This document shows, piece by piece, positions 8,247 through 17,053 of a stretch of DNA of 64,000 nucleotides (positions are counted from its first letter, which is position 1; each line of letters opens with the position of its first letter). Below the pieces are notes generated by a model. The model was given only the letters and a program-made list of their open reading frames with translations, was not told the DNA's origin and did no database searches. A program made the position numbers and the translations under genes. The stretch lies in assembly GCA_964596775.1 (NCBI GenBank), contig CAZQVN010000002.1, positions 62,001 to 126,000 of the forward strand, in the 5' to 3' direction. Source of the DNA: CAZQVN01 sp964596775 (GTDB lineage Bacteria; Eisenbacteria; RBG-16-71-46; JABDJR01; JAWXBZ01).

Positions 8247-9821
8247 ATGCGTAAAGAAATCGTCGTCAACGCGGATCCGAACGAAACACGGATCGCCATT
8301 CTGGAGGACCGGCAGCTCGTCGAACTGATGATCGAGCGCCCCGACGAGCGCCGGATCGTCGGGGACATCTACAAGGGAACGGTCAACGCCGTGCTCCCCG
8401 GCATGCAGGCGGCGTTCGTCGAGCTCGGGCTTCAACGCACCGCGTTTCTTCATGCCTCGGACCTGGCCGAGGGGGTTTTCCAGGACGAGGTGGATCTCGA
8501 CGAGGACGACGATGGCGAGGAGGACGGTCCGTCCGGAGGCCGGGGCCGGGGGCGGGGGCGCGGCCGGGCGTCGCGCGGGCCGACGCCGAAGATCGAGGAG
8601 CGCCTGAACAAGGGGCAGGACATCATCGTCCAGGTGACGAAGGAGGCCATCTCCACGAAAGGGCCGCGGGTCACCCAGCAGGTTTCCATCCCGGGCCGGT
8701 TCCTCGTTCTCATGCCCGGCGTCAAGCACATCGGCGTGTCGCGGAAGATCGACAGCCGCGAGGAGCGTTCGCGCCTGAAGCGGCTCCTCCAGGAGAACCG
8801 GCCGCCGGACATGGGGCTGATCGTCCGCACCGCCGGGGAAGGGAAGACGTCGCAGGATTTCAAGAACGACGTGGCCTACCTGCTCGACCTCTGGAAGAAG
8901 ATCGAGCGACGCGCCGCGCTGTCCACGCCTCCGGCGCTCCTGCACCGGGAGATGTCGCTGACCACCGGCCTCATTCGCGACCTTCTCACCGAGGACATCG
9001 ACGAAGTCGTCATCGACAACCCGACCGTCCTCGGCGAAGTCCAGGAATACCTCGGTTCCATCTCGCCGGAGCTCCGGAACCGGGTGCGCCCGCACAGCGG
9101 CCCGCAGGCGATCTTCGACGCCTACAACGTCGAGGCGGAAATCGAGAAATCGCTCGAGCGCAAGGTCTGGCTGAAGCGCGGCGGCCACATCATCATCGAC
9201 CAGACGGAAGCGCTCGTGGCCATCGACGTGAACACCGGCCGGTTCGTCGGCAAGAAGAACCAGGAGGAGACGATCCTCAAGACGAACATCGAGGCCGCCC
9301 GCGAGGTGGCCCGCCAGCTCCGCCTGCGCGACGTCGGCGGGATCATCGTCATCGACTTCATCGACATGGAAACCGAGGCGGCCAAGAAGCAGGTCCTCGA
9401 CACGCTCCGCCAGGCGATCAAGCGCGACCGCTCCCGCACGAAGACCCTGGCCATCTCCGATCTCGGCCTCGTGGAGATGACCCGCGAACGCGAGCGGATG
9501 AGCCTGCTCCATCTCATCAGCCATGACTGCGAATGCTGCGGGGGGCTCGGCAAGGTGCTCTCCCACTCGTCGATCACGCTGAAGACGGAGCGCCTTCTCC
9601 GTCGCGTCGGCGCCGGCGGCAAGGAAAAGGTGATCGAGTTGCGCGTTTCGCCCGATCTCGCCGACTACCTGTTCCGGGACAACGGCGCCCGCATCGAGCG
9701 CCTGGAGCGCCAGTACCGGTTCAAGATCGACATCCGTGACGACCCCCGGCTCGCCCGCGATGAGGTGCGGGTGATCTATCCGCGGACGGGGGAGGATGTG
9801 ACGGAGAAGTTCAAGCTGTAA
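8247..9821 (+). CDS. rng: Ribonuclease G (RNase E/G family)
   Basis: Single-strand endoribonuclease acting in rRNA 5' maturation and mRNA decay in the cytoplasm. The 524 residues cover only the catalytic core, without the long C-terminal scaffold of RNase E, hence RNase G. The order is an S1 domain (GDIYKGTVNAVLPGMQAAFVELG), the 5'-sensor/RNase H-like region, the catalytic DNase I-like segment with AIDVNTGRFVG and VIDFIDM acidic residues, and the Zn-link CECC near residue 430. Residues 80-112 form an inserted loop in the S1 domain, first acidic and then an RG-rich run, longer than usual. The gene ends 21 nt before the assembly gap and is complete. Confidence 0.93.
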   Translation: MRKEIVVNADPNETRIAILEDRQLVELMIERPDERRIVGDIYKGTVNAVLPGMQAAFVELGLQRTAFLHASDLAEGVFQDEVDLDEDDDGEEDGPSGGRGRGRGRGRASRGPTPKIEERLNKGQDIIVQVTKEAISTKGPRVTQQVSIPGRFLVLMPGVKHIGVSRKIDSREERSRLKRLLQENRPPDMGLIVRTAGEGKTSQDFKNDVAYLLDLWKKIERRAALSTPPALLHREMSLTTGLIRDLLTEDIDEVVIDNPTVLGEVQEYLGSISPELRNRVRPHSGPQAIFDAYNVEAEIEKSLERKVWLKRGGHIIIDQTEALVAIDVNTGRFVGKKNQEETILKTNIEAAREVARQLRLRDVGGIIVIDFIDMETEAAKKQVLDTLRQAIKRDRSRTKTLAISDLGLVEMTRERERMSLLHLISHDCECCGGLGKVLSHSSITLKTERLLRRVGAGGKEKVIELRVSPDLADYLFRDNGARIERLERQYRFKIDIRDDPRLARDEVRVIYPRTGEDVTEKFKL

Positions 9822-9842
9822 GGGCCGGGATGCCGGCGGCCC
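9788..9842 (+). repeat. Left copy of a 55-nt duplicated contig end
   Basis: Positions 9788-9842 are identical to 9943-9997. This copy holds the last codons of rng and the 21 nt after its stop. The two copies abut the N run exactly on either side, the pattern expected of two contig ends that overlap but were not merged. Confidence 0.9.
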
Positions 9843-9942
9843 NNNNNNNNNNNNNNNNNNNNNNNNNNNNNNNNNNNNNNNNNNNNNNNNNNNNNNNNNN
9901 NNNNNNNNNNNNNNNNNNNNNNNNNNNNNNNNNNNNNNNNNN
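9843..9942. other. Assembly gap (100 Ns)
   Basis: Exactly 100 N bases, the conventional placeholder for a gap of unknown size. The flanks are identical for 55 nt, so the true gap may be zero or negative in length. Confidence 0.98.
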
Positions 9943-9997
9943 GGGGGAGGATGTGACGGAGAAGTTCAAGCTGTAAGGGCCGGGATGCCGGCGGCCC
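9943..9997 (+). repeat. Right copy of the 55-nt duplicated contig end
   Basis: Identical to 9788-9842. It carries a second, non-functional copy of the last codons and stop of rng and should not be annotated as a separate gene fragment. Confidence 0.9.
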
Positions 9998-10186
9998 CGA
10001 AATCCGGCGAAGTCGTTTTTCCTCAAATAATCCGTGCAGTTCTCCTCAATCCCGCGTTAGCCCCTGTGAAGGCCCGGCAGAGCACGACGGCGGGCCCGGG
10101 AGGCGGCCGCGGGGCCGTCGCCGGCGTTGACCCTGAGGGGTTCAGGGGGAACGCAGCACCACCCGCGACGAAACGAGGAACTCACG

Positions 10187-10903
10187 ATGACCAGCGCAAC
10201 CTTCGGGCACACCGGTTCGAGGACCCGGACCGCGGACACATATCGCTTCGGGACCGTCGCCTTCCGGGCCCTCGCCGTCGTTCTCGCGCTGGGCACGCTG
10301 GCCGGATGCGGCAGCGAGGTCACGGCGCCCGATCACCGGACCCCGGCCCCGATCGCCAGCCGGTTCACCACCGGCACCGAGGGGTGGACCGCCGACGGGG
10401 ACTACCGGGACCTGCGGACCGACACGGTGCTGAATCCGTGGGCGAGCCCGATCAGCGGGGCATTCCTCCGGGCCCGCGACCGCGCCGAGGGGGTCACCTG
10501 GTACTTCCGGGCGCCCGCCGCGTTCCGGGGCGATCTTTCGGCCTACTACGGCGGCCGGCTTCGCTACTGGGCCCGCGCCGGCATGGGTGTCAACGCGCTG
10601 AACGGCCTCCGGAACGGCGAGTACTTCAACGCTGCCGACGTGATCATCGAGGGCGCCGGGCTCAAGCTGACCTGCTCGCTCCGCCCGGAGGACTACCCGC
10701 GGGCGAACAACTGGAAGCTCGTGTCCATCGACCTGGACGAGACGGACTCCTGGATCATCGTCGGGGAGCGCATCCGCCGGCGGGCCACCAGGGAGCAGAT
10801 CGAGATGGTGCTCGCGGACGTCACCGAACTCCGGATCCGCGGCGAGTACTTCAAGGGCGTCGACTGGGGAGCGATCGACGACGTGCTGGTGACCGCGAAC
10901 TAG
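10187..10903 (+). CDS. Secreted lipoprotein with laminin-B-like (domain IV) fold
   Basis: Predicted lipoprotein of 238 residues. The ATG at 10187 is chosen because GAGGAA lies 6 nt upstream; a longer in-frame start at 10127 lacks such a site. A hydrophobic signal segment ends in the lipobox LAGC. The mature part begins with a FTTGTEGWTADGD-type motif and continues with TWYFRAPAAFRGDLSAYYGG and RLRYWAR, the pattern of bacterial laminin B (IV) domains, a beta-sandwich found in extracellular proteins. No catalytic motif is visible, and the ligand is unknown. It is flanked by the scaffold gap upstream and a strong terminator downstream, so it appears monocistronic. Confidence 0.7.
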   Translation: MTSATFGHTGSRTRTADTYRFGTVAFRALAVVLALGTLAGCGSEVTAPDHRTPAPIASRFTTGTEGWTADGDYRDLRTDTVLNPWASPISGAFLRARDRAEGVTWYFRAPAAFRGDLSAYYGGRLRYWARAGMGVNALNGLRNGEYFNAADVIIEGAGLKLTCSLRPEDYPRANNWKLVSIDLDETDSWIIVGERIRRRATREQIEMVLADVTELRIRGEYFKGVDWGAIDDVLVTAN

Positions 10904-10916
10904 AGCGGGGGGGGAG

Positions 10917-10951
10917 AAAGCGGGGAGGTCATCGGCCTCCCCGCTTTTTTT
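10917..10951 (+). terminator. Rho-independent terminator
   Basis: A 12-bp perfect stem (10917-10928 with 10936-10947) and a 7-nt loop; the 3' arm runs into eight consecutive T. It lies 13 nt after the lipoprotein stop and closes that transcription unit. Confidence 0.9.
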
Positions 10952-11204
10952 ATGGTGTGTCGGAGTGGTCGTGAATCTCCCGGGATGGAGTGGATGTACC
11001 GCGACCGGGCGCCTTCGGCTGATCCGGCCCGCGGGTGGACGCGGCCGGGCGCCGAGGTCCTCTGCCAGACTCTCCAGGGCAAAAAAAGTGAGCCCTTTTT
11101 CCTCCCGATGGCGCTTCTCCCGGAAAGTATCGACCGTACCCCCGGAACAGCCATCGCGGGGCGGCTTTTCCGCTTTCGGAGCAAGACCCTCCGAGGAGGT
11201 TTCC
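10952..11204 (+). other. Gene-free leader before the giant repeat-protein gene
   Basis: No credible coding sequence is seen between the terminator and the ATG at 11205. AGGAGG at 11194-11199 is the ribosome binding site of the next gene. I could not identify a convincing -35/-10 pair. Confidence 0.6.
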
Positions 11205-14200
11205 ATGCGTTCCCTCATTGCCGTCCCGGTCGGGTTCGGGCTGTCCCGGCTTCTCATCGGGGTGTTCCTCCTGGTGGCCGCTCCGGTCCGCGGTCAGAGC
11301 GTCAACCCGGACCTGCCGGTCACCGACGGCACCGTCCACGCGACGGCACGGTCGGGACAAACGCTCTACGTCGGCGGCGCGTTCGAAAACGTCGGAAGGC
11401 CGACGGGGGGCGGATTGACGCTCAACGTCTCGACCGGGGCTCCGATCACCCTGCCGCGGGTGGCCGGGACGGTCCTGGCCGCGGCATCCGACGGTTCCGG
11501 GGGGTGGTACATCGGGGGGGCGTTCACCCACGTCGCCGGGGTGCCGCGGTCCCGGCTCGCTCACGTCGGAAGCAACGGCGCCGTGACGTCGTGGAATCCC
11601 GGGGCGAACGGAACGGTCAACGATCTCCTCGTGGCCGGAAACACCGTCTACGCCGGGGGGGCGTTCACGAGCGCCGGCGGCCAGGCACGCAACCGCCTCG
11701 CCGCCTTCAACCGGAGCACGGGCGCGGTCCTCGGCTGGAACCCCGCCCCCAACAACATCGTCAGGACTCTGGCGATCGGCGGGGGCGGCACTCTTTATGT
11801 GGGGGGATCGTTCAGCGCCATCGGCGGCGCGGGTCGCACGAATGTCGCGGCGATCGACACCGCGACCGGGCTCGCGACCGCCTGGGACGCCATGGTCTCG
11901 GGTGGCCAGGTCCGGACCCTCGTGGTGGACGGGACGACGGTCTGGATGGGGGGTGATTTCACCACCATCCAGGGCACGTCGCGGTCCCGGGTCGGGGCGG
12001 TGAGCGCATCGACCGGTCTGCCCCTCGCCTGGAACGCTCCCGTGACCGGCACGGTGATGACCCTGGGGATCGCGGGGGGAAACGTCTACCTCGGCGGCAA
12101 CTTCTCGAACGTGGGCGGCGTGGCCCGCAATCATCTTGCCGCGATCGACGCCGTCAGCGCGGCGGTGACCTCCTGGAATCCGGGCCCGAACAACAGCGTG
12201 CAGTCCCTCTCGATCGACGGCGGGACCGTCTACGCGGCCGGCCAGTTCACGAACGCCGGCGGTCAGAACCGCACCGGTTTCGCCGCCCTGGCGCTCGCCA
12301 CCGGGCTGGCCACCGGCTGGGATCCCGGGATCCGCGGCACCGGATACAGGGTCGTCGGAAGCGGCGCCGCCGTCTATGCCGGCGGCGACCTGCTGGGGTA
12401 CGACTGGGTGGCCCGGCGCAACCTCGTCGCGATCGACCTCGGCACGTCGACGCTCACATCGTGGAATCCGAATGCCGGCACCGGGGCCGTGCTGGCGCTG
12501 GCCGCCCTCAACGGCACCGTCTACGCGGGCGGGACCTTCCAGCAGATGGGCGGGCTCACGCGCAACTACATTGCGGCCGTCGACTCGGCCGGGGGATCGG
12601 TCACGTCCTGGAATCCGAACGCGAGCCAGCCGGTGTTCTGCATGCTCGTCAACGGAAGCGCGCTGTTCGTCGGAGGAGCGTTCCAGAACATCGGTGGCCA
12701 GGCGCGCGTCTGCCTGGCCTCGGTCGATCTGAGCACCGGCCTCGCCACCGGATTCGCGCCGACCCCGAACGCGGTGGTTTACTCGATGGCTCTGAGCGAC
12801 GGCATTCTCTACTTCGGAGGGGGGTTCACCACGGTCGGCGGCACCGCGCGCGGGCGCATGGCCGCCGTCAGCGCGACGACCGGCGCGCTGACCGCCTTCA
12901 ACCCGAACGCGACTGTTTCAACCCAGTTACCTGAGGTTTATGCGACCGCCGTTCACAATGGAATCGTCTATGCCGGCGGCTGGTTCACGTCGATCGGAGG
13001 TCAGACCCGAGTGAACATCGCCGCGCTCACGGCCGCGACCGGAGAGGCAATGGCATGGAATCCGGGGGCGGACAACCCGGTCTACGCGATCGCGATCGCG
13101 GCCGACCGGGTGCTCGTGGGCGGAACGTTCTCCACCATTGCCGGTCTTGTCCAGCCCGGATTCGCGGCACTCGACATCTACTCCGGTGCGCAGACGAACT
13201 GGACGTCCGGGACCGAATTCACCACCGGAACCGTGAATCACATCGGCGTTGCGAACGGCCGTGTCTACGTGGGCGGCACGTTCCGGACGCTGTCCGGAGT
13301 GCCGCGGACGAGCCTGGGCGAGATCTCCACGTCGACCGTTTCGATCGCTTCCGCCGTCACGGACGAGGGGGACCAGGGCATCCGGACCCTCACCTTCCCG
13401 GTGACGCTGTCCGCGCCCGTGCCCTGGGCTTCCGTCACGGTGCCGTACTGGACGACGGACGGATCGGCGACAGCCTCCTCGGGCGACTACAGCGCCGCGA
13501 GCGGAACGGCGGTGTTCGCTCCCGGCCAGACCGGCGCCTGGATCAATGTGACCGTGTTCGGCGACTATGATGTCGAGACCGATGAAGCGTTCACGATGAA
13601 CCTCGGCCCGCCGACCGGTGCCACCCTTGCCCTTGCCTACGCGATCGGCACGATCCGGAACGACGACTCCCCGGCGAACTGGCTCTGCCAGGAGAGCTGG
13701 GCCACCGACGGCCCGGTGCGCGCCACCGCCGTCCTCGGGAACACCCTGTACCTGGGCGGCGACTTCACGCGGGTCGGGCGCCCGATCGGCGGCGCCGCGC
13801 AGCTGGACAGCGCGGCGGCCGGCACGTTCACCGGCCTTCCGGATGTCGTCGGAACCGTCCACGCGATCGTCTCCGACGGCGCGGGCGGCTGGTTCCTGGG
13901 GGGCGACTTTACCTACGTGGACGGCGAGGAACGTCACGACCTGGCCCACATCGGGTCGAATCACCGGGTGGACGGCTGGAATCCGGGGGTTTCGGGATCG
14001 CCGACGTCGGTCGTGTACGCCCTCGCGGTCTGGAACGGGGTCGTCTACGTCGGCGGCGATTTCGCCATGGTCGGGGGCGAGAACCGGAGTCGATTCGCCG
14101 CCGTCGATGCCGCGACCGGACTGGTGACGTCGCTCAACCCGAGTGTGGATGGGGTTGTCCGGACCCTGGTCGCAACGGTCGGTCGGGTTTATGCCGGTGG

Positions 14201-16019
14201 AGACTTCCAGTTCTTCGGCCTGCCCCGCGCGTACGCCGCCGCGATCGACCCCGGGACCGGAGCGCCCGCCGCCTGGAATCCGAACCCCGACGGAGCCGTC
14301 AAGTCGCTGGCGCTGAGCGGAAGCACGGTGTACCTGGGCGGGGACTTCACGACCATACAGGGGCAGTCGCGCAGCCGGATCGCCGCAGTCAACCTGGTCA
14401 GCGGAATTCCGTGGCTCTGGAATCCCGGATCCAACGGGTCCGTCACCGCGCTGGCCATGCGCTCGGGCGTTCTGTACGCGGGGGGAGACTTCACGTCGAT
14501 CGGCGGGCAGACCCGCAACCGCATCGCGGCGCTGGATTCCGTGTTGACCGTGAACAACGCGCTGTCGTGGAACCCCGACGCGAACGGAACCGTGCGCTCG
14601 CTGTCGCTCCGCGGGAACACGGTCTACGCCGCGGGAACGTTCACTTCGATCGGGGGGGCGTCGCGCGCCGGCGTGGCCGCCCTGAGCACGGCCACCGGCC
14701 TGGCCTCGGCACTGAGTCCCGTTCTCGGCGGCGCCCCGTCACCGGGGGGCGCGTCGGTCGTCCTTGCCTGCCCCGGCGCGGTCTACGTCGGGGGGAGTTT
14801 CATGCTCCGGGACTGGGTCTCGCGGAACCGGCTCGCGGCCGTCGATCTCTCGACCGGGAATCTCGCCGGCTGGAACCCGGGAGCCGACAGCACCGTGCAC
14901 GCGATGGCCGCGGGGTCGAACCGGGTGTTCATCGGCGGCCTGTTTGCGAGCGCCGGCGGCGCCGCGCGCAGTCGCATCGCGTCGCTCGATCCACTCACCG
15001 GGAGCGCCGGATTGTGGAACCCCGGAGCGGACGCCGCGGTCTCCGTGCTGACGCTCGACGGGACCACGCTGTACGCCGGCGGGGCGTTCGCAACGCTCGG
15101 CGGGCAGCCCCGCGGGCGCATCGGGGCCGTCGACGCCGTGACCGGAACGGTCACGAACTGGAATCCGGCTGCGAACGACACCGTTTCCGCGATCGCCGTG
15201 AGCGGCGGCGTGGTGTACGTGGGCGGCAGTTTTACCACCCTCGGCTTCCTGCCGCGGTCGTTCGCGGGCGCCGTCAGCACGTCCGGGGGGCCCCCGACGG
15301 TCTGGAATCCGATTCCGAACGGGCCGGTCCGGTCGATCGCCATCAACGGGAGTACGATCCATCTCGGGGGAAGCTTCTCGTTCGTCAAGGGACAGGCCCG
15401 CACGAACCTCGCCGCGGTCGACAACGTCCACGGAACTCCAGCGGCCTGGATCGCCGACGCCGACGGCCCCGTGCTGACATTGGCGCTGGACGCCGGACTG
15501 CTCTACGTGTCGGGCGGCTTCTCGTCGATAGCCGGTCAGGTCCGGAGGTACAACGCGGCGATCGACATCCAGACCGCGGGGGCGACCCCGTGGAACCCGG
15601 TTGGAACCGGTCCGGCCCTGACGTTCGCGTTCGCCGGGGATCAATTCTACGCGGGCGGTTCCTTCTTGAGTTTCGGCTGGCGTCCTCGCGGCAACTTCAC
15701 CTGCCTGCGCAAGGCCACGCTCGTCGGGGTGCCCGAGGGGTCGCCGCCGGTCGCGGCGTTCTTCACGAACCCGTACCCGAATCCGACCCGCGGAGCGGTC
15801 CGGTTCGAGTTCACGATGTCGGCGGATGGTCCAGCGAGTCTCCGCGTGTACGACGTGGCCGGGCGCCTGGTGGCCACCCCTCTCGAAGGAGAACGCTCAG
15901 CCGGCCGCCATGTCATGAACTGGGATGTCCACGATGCGCATCTTGCCGCCGGATGCTACTTCGCCCGCTTCCAGGCGCACGGGCAGTCGGGCACGAGACG
16001 GATCGTGGTGACGCGGTGA
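11205..16019 (+). CDS. Giant secreted WNP-repeat (beta-propeller-like) protein with Calx-beta and C-terminal sorting domain
   Basis: A 1604-residue secreted protein. ATG 11205 has AGGAGG 5 nt upstream and opens a Sec signal peptide (MRSLIAVPVGFGLSRLL, cleavage near VRGQS). The body is about 28 units of 45-50 residues with consensus WNPxxNGxVxxLxxxGxxVYxGGxFTxxGGxxRxxxAAxDxxTG. Residues about 33-711 form one 14-unit array and about 828-1505 a second. Between them (about 712-822) is a Calx-beta domain (TDEGDQG, YWTTDGSATASSGDYSAASG). The last 90 residues (NPYPNPTRGAVRFEF to RIVVTR) form a FlgD-like/type IX-style sorting domain. Such repeats are predicted to fold as beta-propellers, and Calx-beta binds calcium in other proteins. 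A surface or extracellular structural or adhesive role is inference. Confidence 0.8.
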   Translation: MRSLIAVPVGFGLSRLLIGVFLLVAAPVRGQSVNPDLPVTDGTVHATARSGQTLYVGGAFENVGRPTGGGLTLNVSTGAPITLPRVAGTVLAAASDGSGGWYIGGAFTHVAGVPRSRLAHVGSNGAVTSWNPGANGTVNDLLVAGNTVYAGGAFTSAGGQARNRLAAFNRSTGAVLGWNPAPNNIVRTLAIGGGGTLYVGGSFSAIGGAGRTNVAAIDTATGLATAWDAMVSGGQVRTLVVDGTTVWMGGDFTTIQGTSRSRVGAVSASTGLPLAWNAPVTGTVMTLGIAGGNVYLGGNFSNVGGVARNHLAAIDAVSAAVTSWNPGPNNSVQSLSIDGGTVYAAGQFTNAGGQNRTGFAALALATGLATGWDPGIRGTGYRVVGSGAAVYAGGDLLGYDWVARRNLVAIDLGTSTLTSWNPNAGTGAVLALAALNGTVYAGGTFQQMGGLTRNYIAAVDSAGGSVTSWNPNASQPVFCMLVNGSALFVGGAFQNIGGQARVCLASVDLSTGLATGFAPTPNAVVYSMALSDGILYFGGGFTTVGGTARGRMAAVSATTGALTAFNPNATVSTQLPEVYATAVHNGIVYAGGWFTSIGGQTRVNIAALTAATGEAMAWNPGADNPVYAIAIAADRVLVGGTFSTIAGLVQPGFAALDIYSGAQTNWTSGTEFTTGTVNHIGVANGRVYVGGTFRTLSGVPRTSLGEISTSTVSIASAVTDEGDQGIRTLTFPVTLSAPVPWASVTVPYWTTDGSATASSGDYSAASGTAVFAPGQTGAWINVTVFGDYDVETDEAFTMNLGPPTGATLALAYAIGTIRNDDSPANWLCQESWATDGPVRATAVLGNTLYLGGDFTRVGRPIGGAAQLDSAAAGTFTGLPDVVGTVHAIVSDGAGGWFLGGDFTYVDGEERHDLAHIGSNHRVDGWNPGVSGSPTSVVYALAVWNGVVYVGGDFAMVGGENRSRFAAVDAATGLVTSLNPSVDGVVRTLVATVGRVYAGGDFQFFGLPRAYAAAIDPGTGAPAAWNPNPDGAVKSLALSGSTVYLGGDFTTIQGQSRSRIAAVNLVSGIPWLWNPGSNGSVTALAMRSGVLYAGGDFTSIGGQTRNRIAALDSVLTVNNALSWNPDANGTVRSLSLRGNTVYAAGTFTSIGGASRAGVAALSTATGLASALSPVLGGAPSPGGASVVLACPGAVYVGGSFMLRDWVSRNRLAAVDLSTGNLAGWNPGADSTVHAMAAGSNRVFIGGLFASAGGAARSRIASLDPLTGSAGLWNPGADAAVSVLTLDGTTLYAGGAFATLGGQPRGRIGAVDAVTGTVTNWNPAANDTVSAIAVSGGVVYVGGSFTTLGFLPRSFAGAVSTSGGPPTVWNPIPNGPVRSIAINGSTIHLGGSFSFVKGQARTNLAAVDNVHGTPAAWIADADGPVLTLALDAGLLYVSGGFSSIAGQVRRYNAAIDIQTAGATPWNPVGTGPALTFAFAGDQFYAGGSFLSFGWRPRGNFTCLRKATLVGVPEGSPPVAAFFTNPYPNPTRGAVRFEFTMSADGPASLRVYDVAGRLVATPLEGERSAGRHVMNWDVHDAHLAAGCYFARFQAHGQSGTRRIVVTR

Positions 16020-16152
16020 TGGAGCGGCGTCCGGCGCGAAAGATTCAAGGGCCGCAAGTTGTTGTAGTATATAAGTTTATCGTGAATGCTGCGTCGTGCT
16101 GTCCACGGGTCTCGCCCCGACTCCCATCCTCGAAGAGGTCCGCATTTTACGG

Positions 16153-16181
16153 TTGACGCGCCATCGGTCATCTCCTATCCT
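16153..16181 (+). promoter_or_regulatory. Predicted sigma-70 promoter of rplU-rpmA
   Basis: TTGACG at 16153-16158, a 17-nt spacer and TATCCT at 16176-16181, placing the transcription start about 85 nt before the rplU ATG. The spacing is optimal, and the region lies in a locally AT-richer intergenic stretch. Confidence 0.65.
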
Positions 16182-16275
16182 CTTGCGTCTGTTTGGCCTA
16201 CGAATATATTCGGGCCGGGAAGCACACGCGGCCCGCTCCAGAGACGCACCGCAATACTGTAATTGGAGGTTTTTC

Positions 16276-16593
16276 ATGTACGCGATCGTCGGCGTGGCCG
16301 GCAAGCAGTTCAAGATGATGCCGGACCAGGTGATCCGGGTGCCCCTCCTGGCCGATGCGGAAGCCGGTCAGAGCGTGACGCTCGACAATGTTCTCCTCAT
16401 ATCGGACGGCTCGGATGTCACCGTGGGGCAGCCCACCGTGGCCGGCGCCACCGTTCAGGCCGAGGTCGTCAAGCACGGCCGCACCCGGAAGCAGCTCGCG
16501 GCCGTCTACAAGCGCCGCAAGGACTATCGCCGTCGCTGGGGATTCCGCGCCGAATTCACCGAACTCAAGGTCGGCAGCATCAACCGCGGTTGA
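16276..16593 (+). CDS. rplU: 50S ribosomal protein L21
   Basis: Ribosomal protein of the large subunit, 105 residues, full length. The start MYAIVGVAGKQFK and the C-terminal RRKDYRRRWGFRAEFTELKVGSI are diagnostic. The ATG at 16276 follows GGAGG, and the next gene is rpmA, the universal rplU-rpmA order. A predicted promoter sits at 16153-16181 and a terminator after rpmA, which gives a two-gene operon. Confidence 0.97.
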   Translation: MYAIVGVAGKQFKMMPDQVIRVPLLADAEAGQSVTLDNVLLISDGSDVTVGQPTVAGATVQAEVVKHGRTRKQLAAVYKRRKDYRRRWGFRAEFTELKVGSINRG

Positions 16594-16623
16594 TCGCGCG
16601 CCCGTCACAATAAGGAGTAGGTC

Positions 16624-16908
16624 ATGGCTCACAAAAAAGGTGTCGGCTCCTCGCGCAACGGTCGCGAAAGCCACGGTCAGCGGCTCGGCGTCAAGGTGTA
16701 CGGCGGCGAGTTCGTCAACGCCGGACAGATCATCGTCCGCCAGCGGGGCACGAAGATCCATCCGGGCATCAACGTGATGAAGGGAAAGGACGACACGCTG
16801 TTCGCGGTCGCCCACGGACACGTCCGCTATCATCGCAAGGGGAAGGATCGGAAGCAGGTTTCGGTCGATGCGGTCGAGGTTTCGGCCGAAGGCGCATCCG
16901 CGGAATAA
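16624..16908 (+). CDS. rpmA: 50S ribosomal protein L27
   Basis: Large-subunit protein reaching toward the peptidyl-transferase centre, 94 residues. The N-terminus MAHKKGVGSSRNGRESHGQ begins directly with the mature-type sequence, without the cleavable Firmicutes extension. GQIIVRQRGTKIHPG and FAVAHGHV follow. AAGGAG stands upstream of the ATG at 16624. Second gene of the rplU operon. Confidence 0.97.
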   Translation: MAHKKGVGSSRNGRESHGQRLGVKVYGGEFVNAGQIIVRQRGTKIHPGINVMKGKDDTLFAVAHGHVRYHRKGKDRKQVSVDAVEVSAEGASAE

Positions 16909-16937
16909 CCCCGCCGCACCACGCACAGGATTTTCCC

Positions 16938-16966
16938 AGCGGCTTCCGGAAACGGGGGCCGCTTTT
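16938..16966 (+). terminator. Terminator of rplU-rpmA
   Basis: An 11-bp stem (16938-16948 with 16953-16963, two G-T wobbles) capped by a GAAA tetraloop and followed by TTTT. It lies 29 nt after the rpmA stop. Confidence 0.75.
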
Positions 16967-17053
16967 CATTGGCGTCGCGGCGCGTTCCATGCCGCGCAAC
17001 GGTTCCGGTATATTCCGGACGCACAGCCCGTTACGGGCCTCAAGGAGAATACG

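Noticed and set aside
5955..9566. Very long antisense frame (about 1200 codons, minus strand)
   Set aside because: It lies opposite the DUF2344 gene and rng, has the Arg/Gly/Pro-rich composition of GC-rich shadow frames and no recognisable domain.
9788..9997. 55-nt direct repeat as transposon target duplication or attachment site
   Set aside because: The copies abut the N run exactly and include the end of rng. A contig-end overlap explains this fully, and no recombinase or transposase is nearby.
11300..15720. Regular repeats that could suggest a CRISPR array or satellite DNA
   Set aside because: The periodicity (about 145 nt) is in frame and conserved at protein level (WNP...GG...F), with diverged DNA. 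No short identical repeats with unique spacers occur anywhere.
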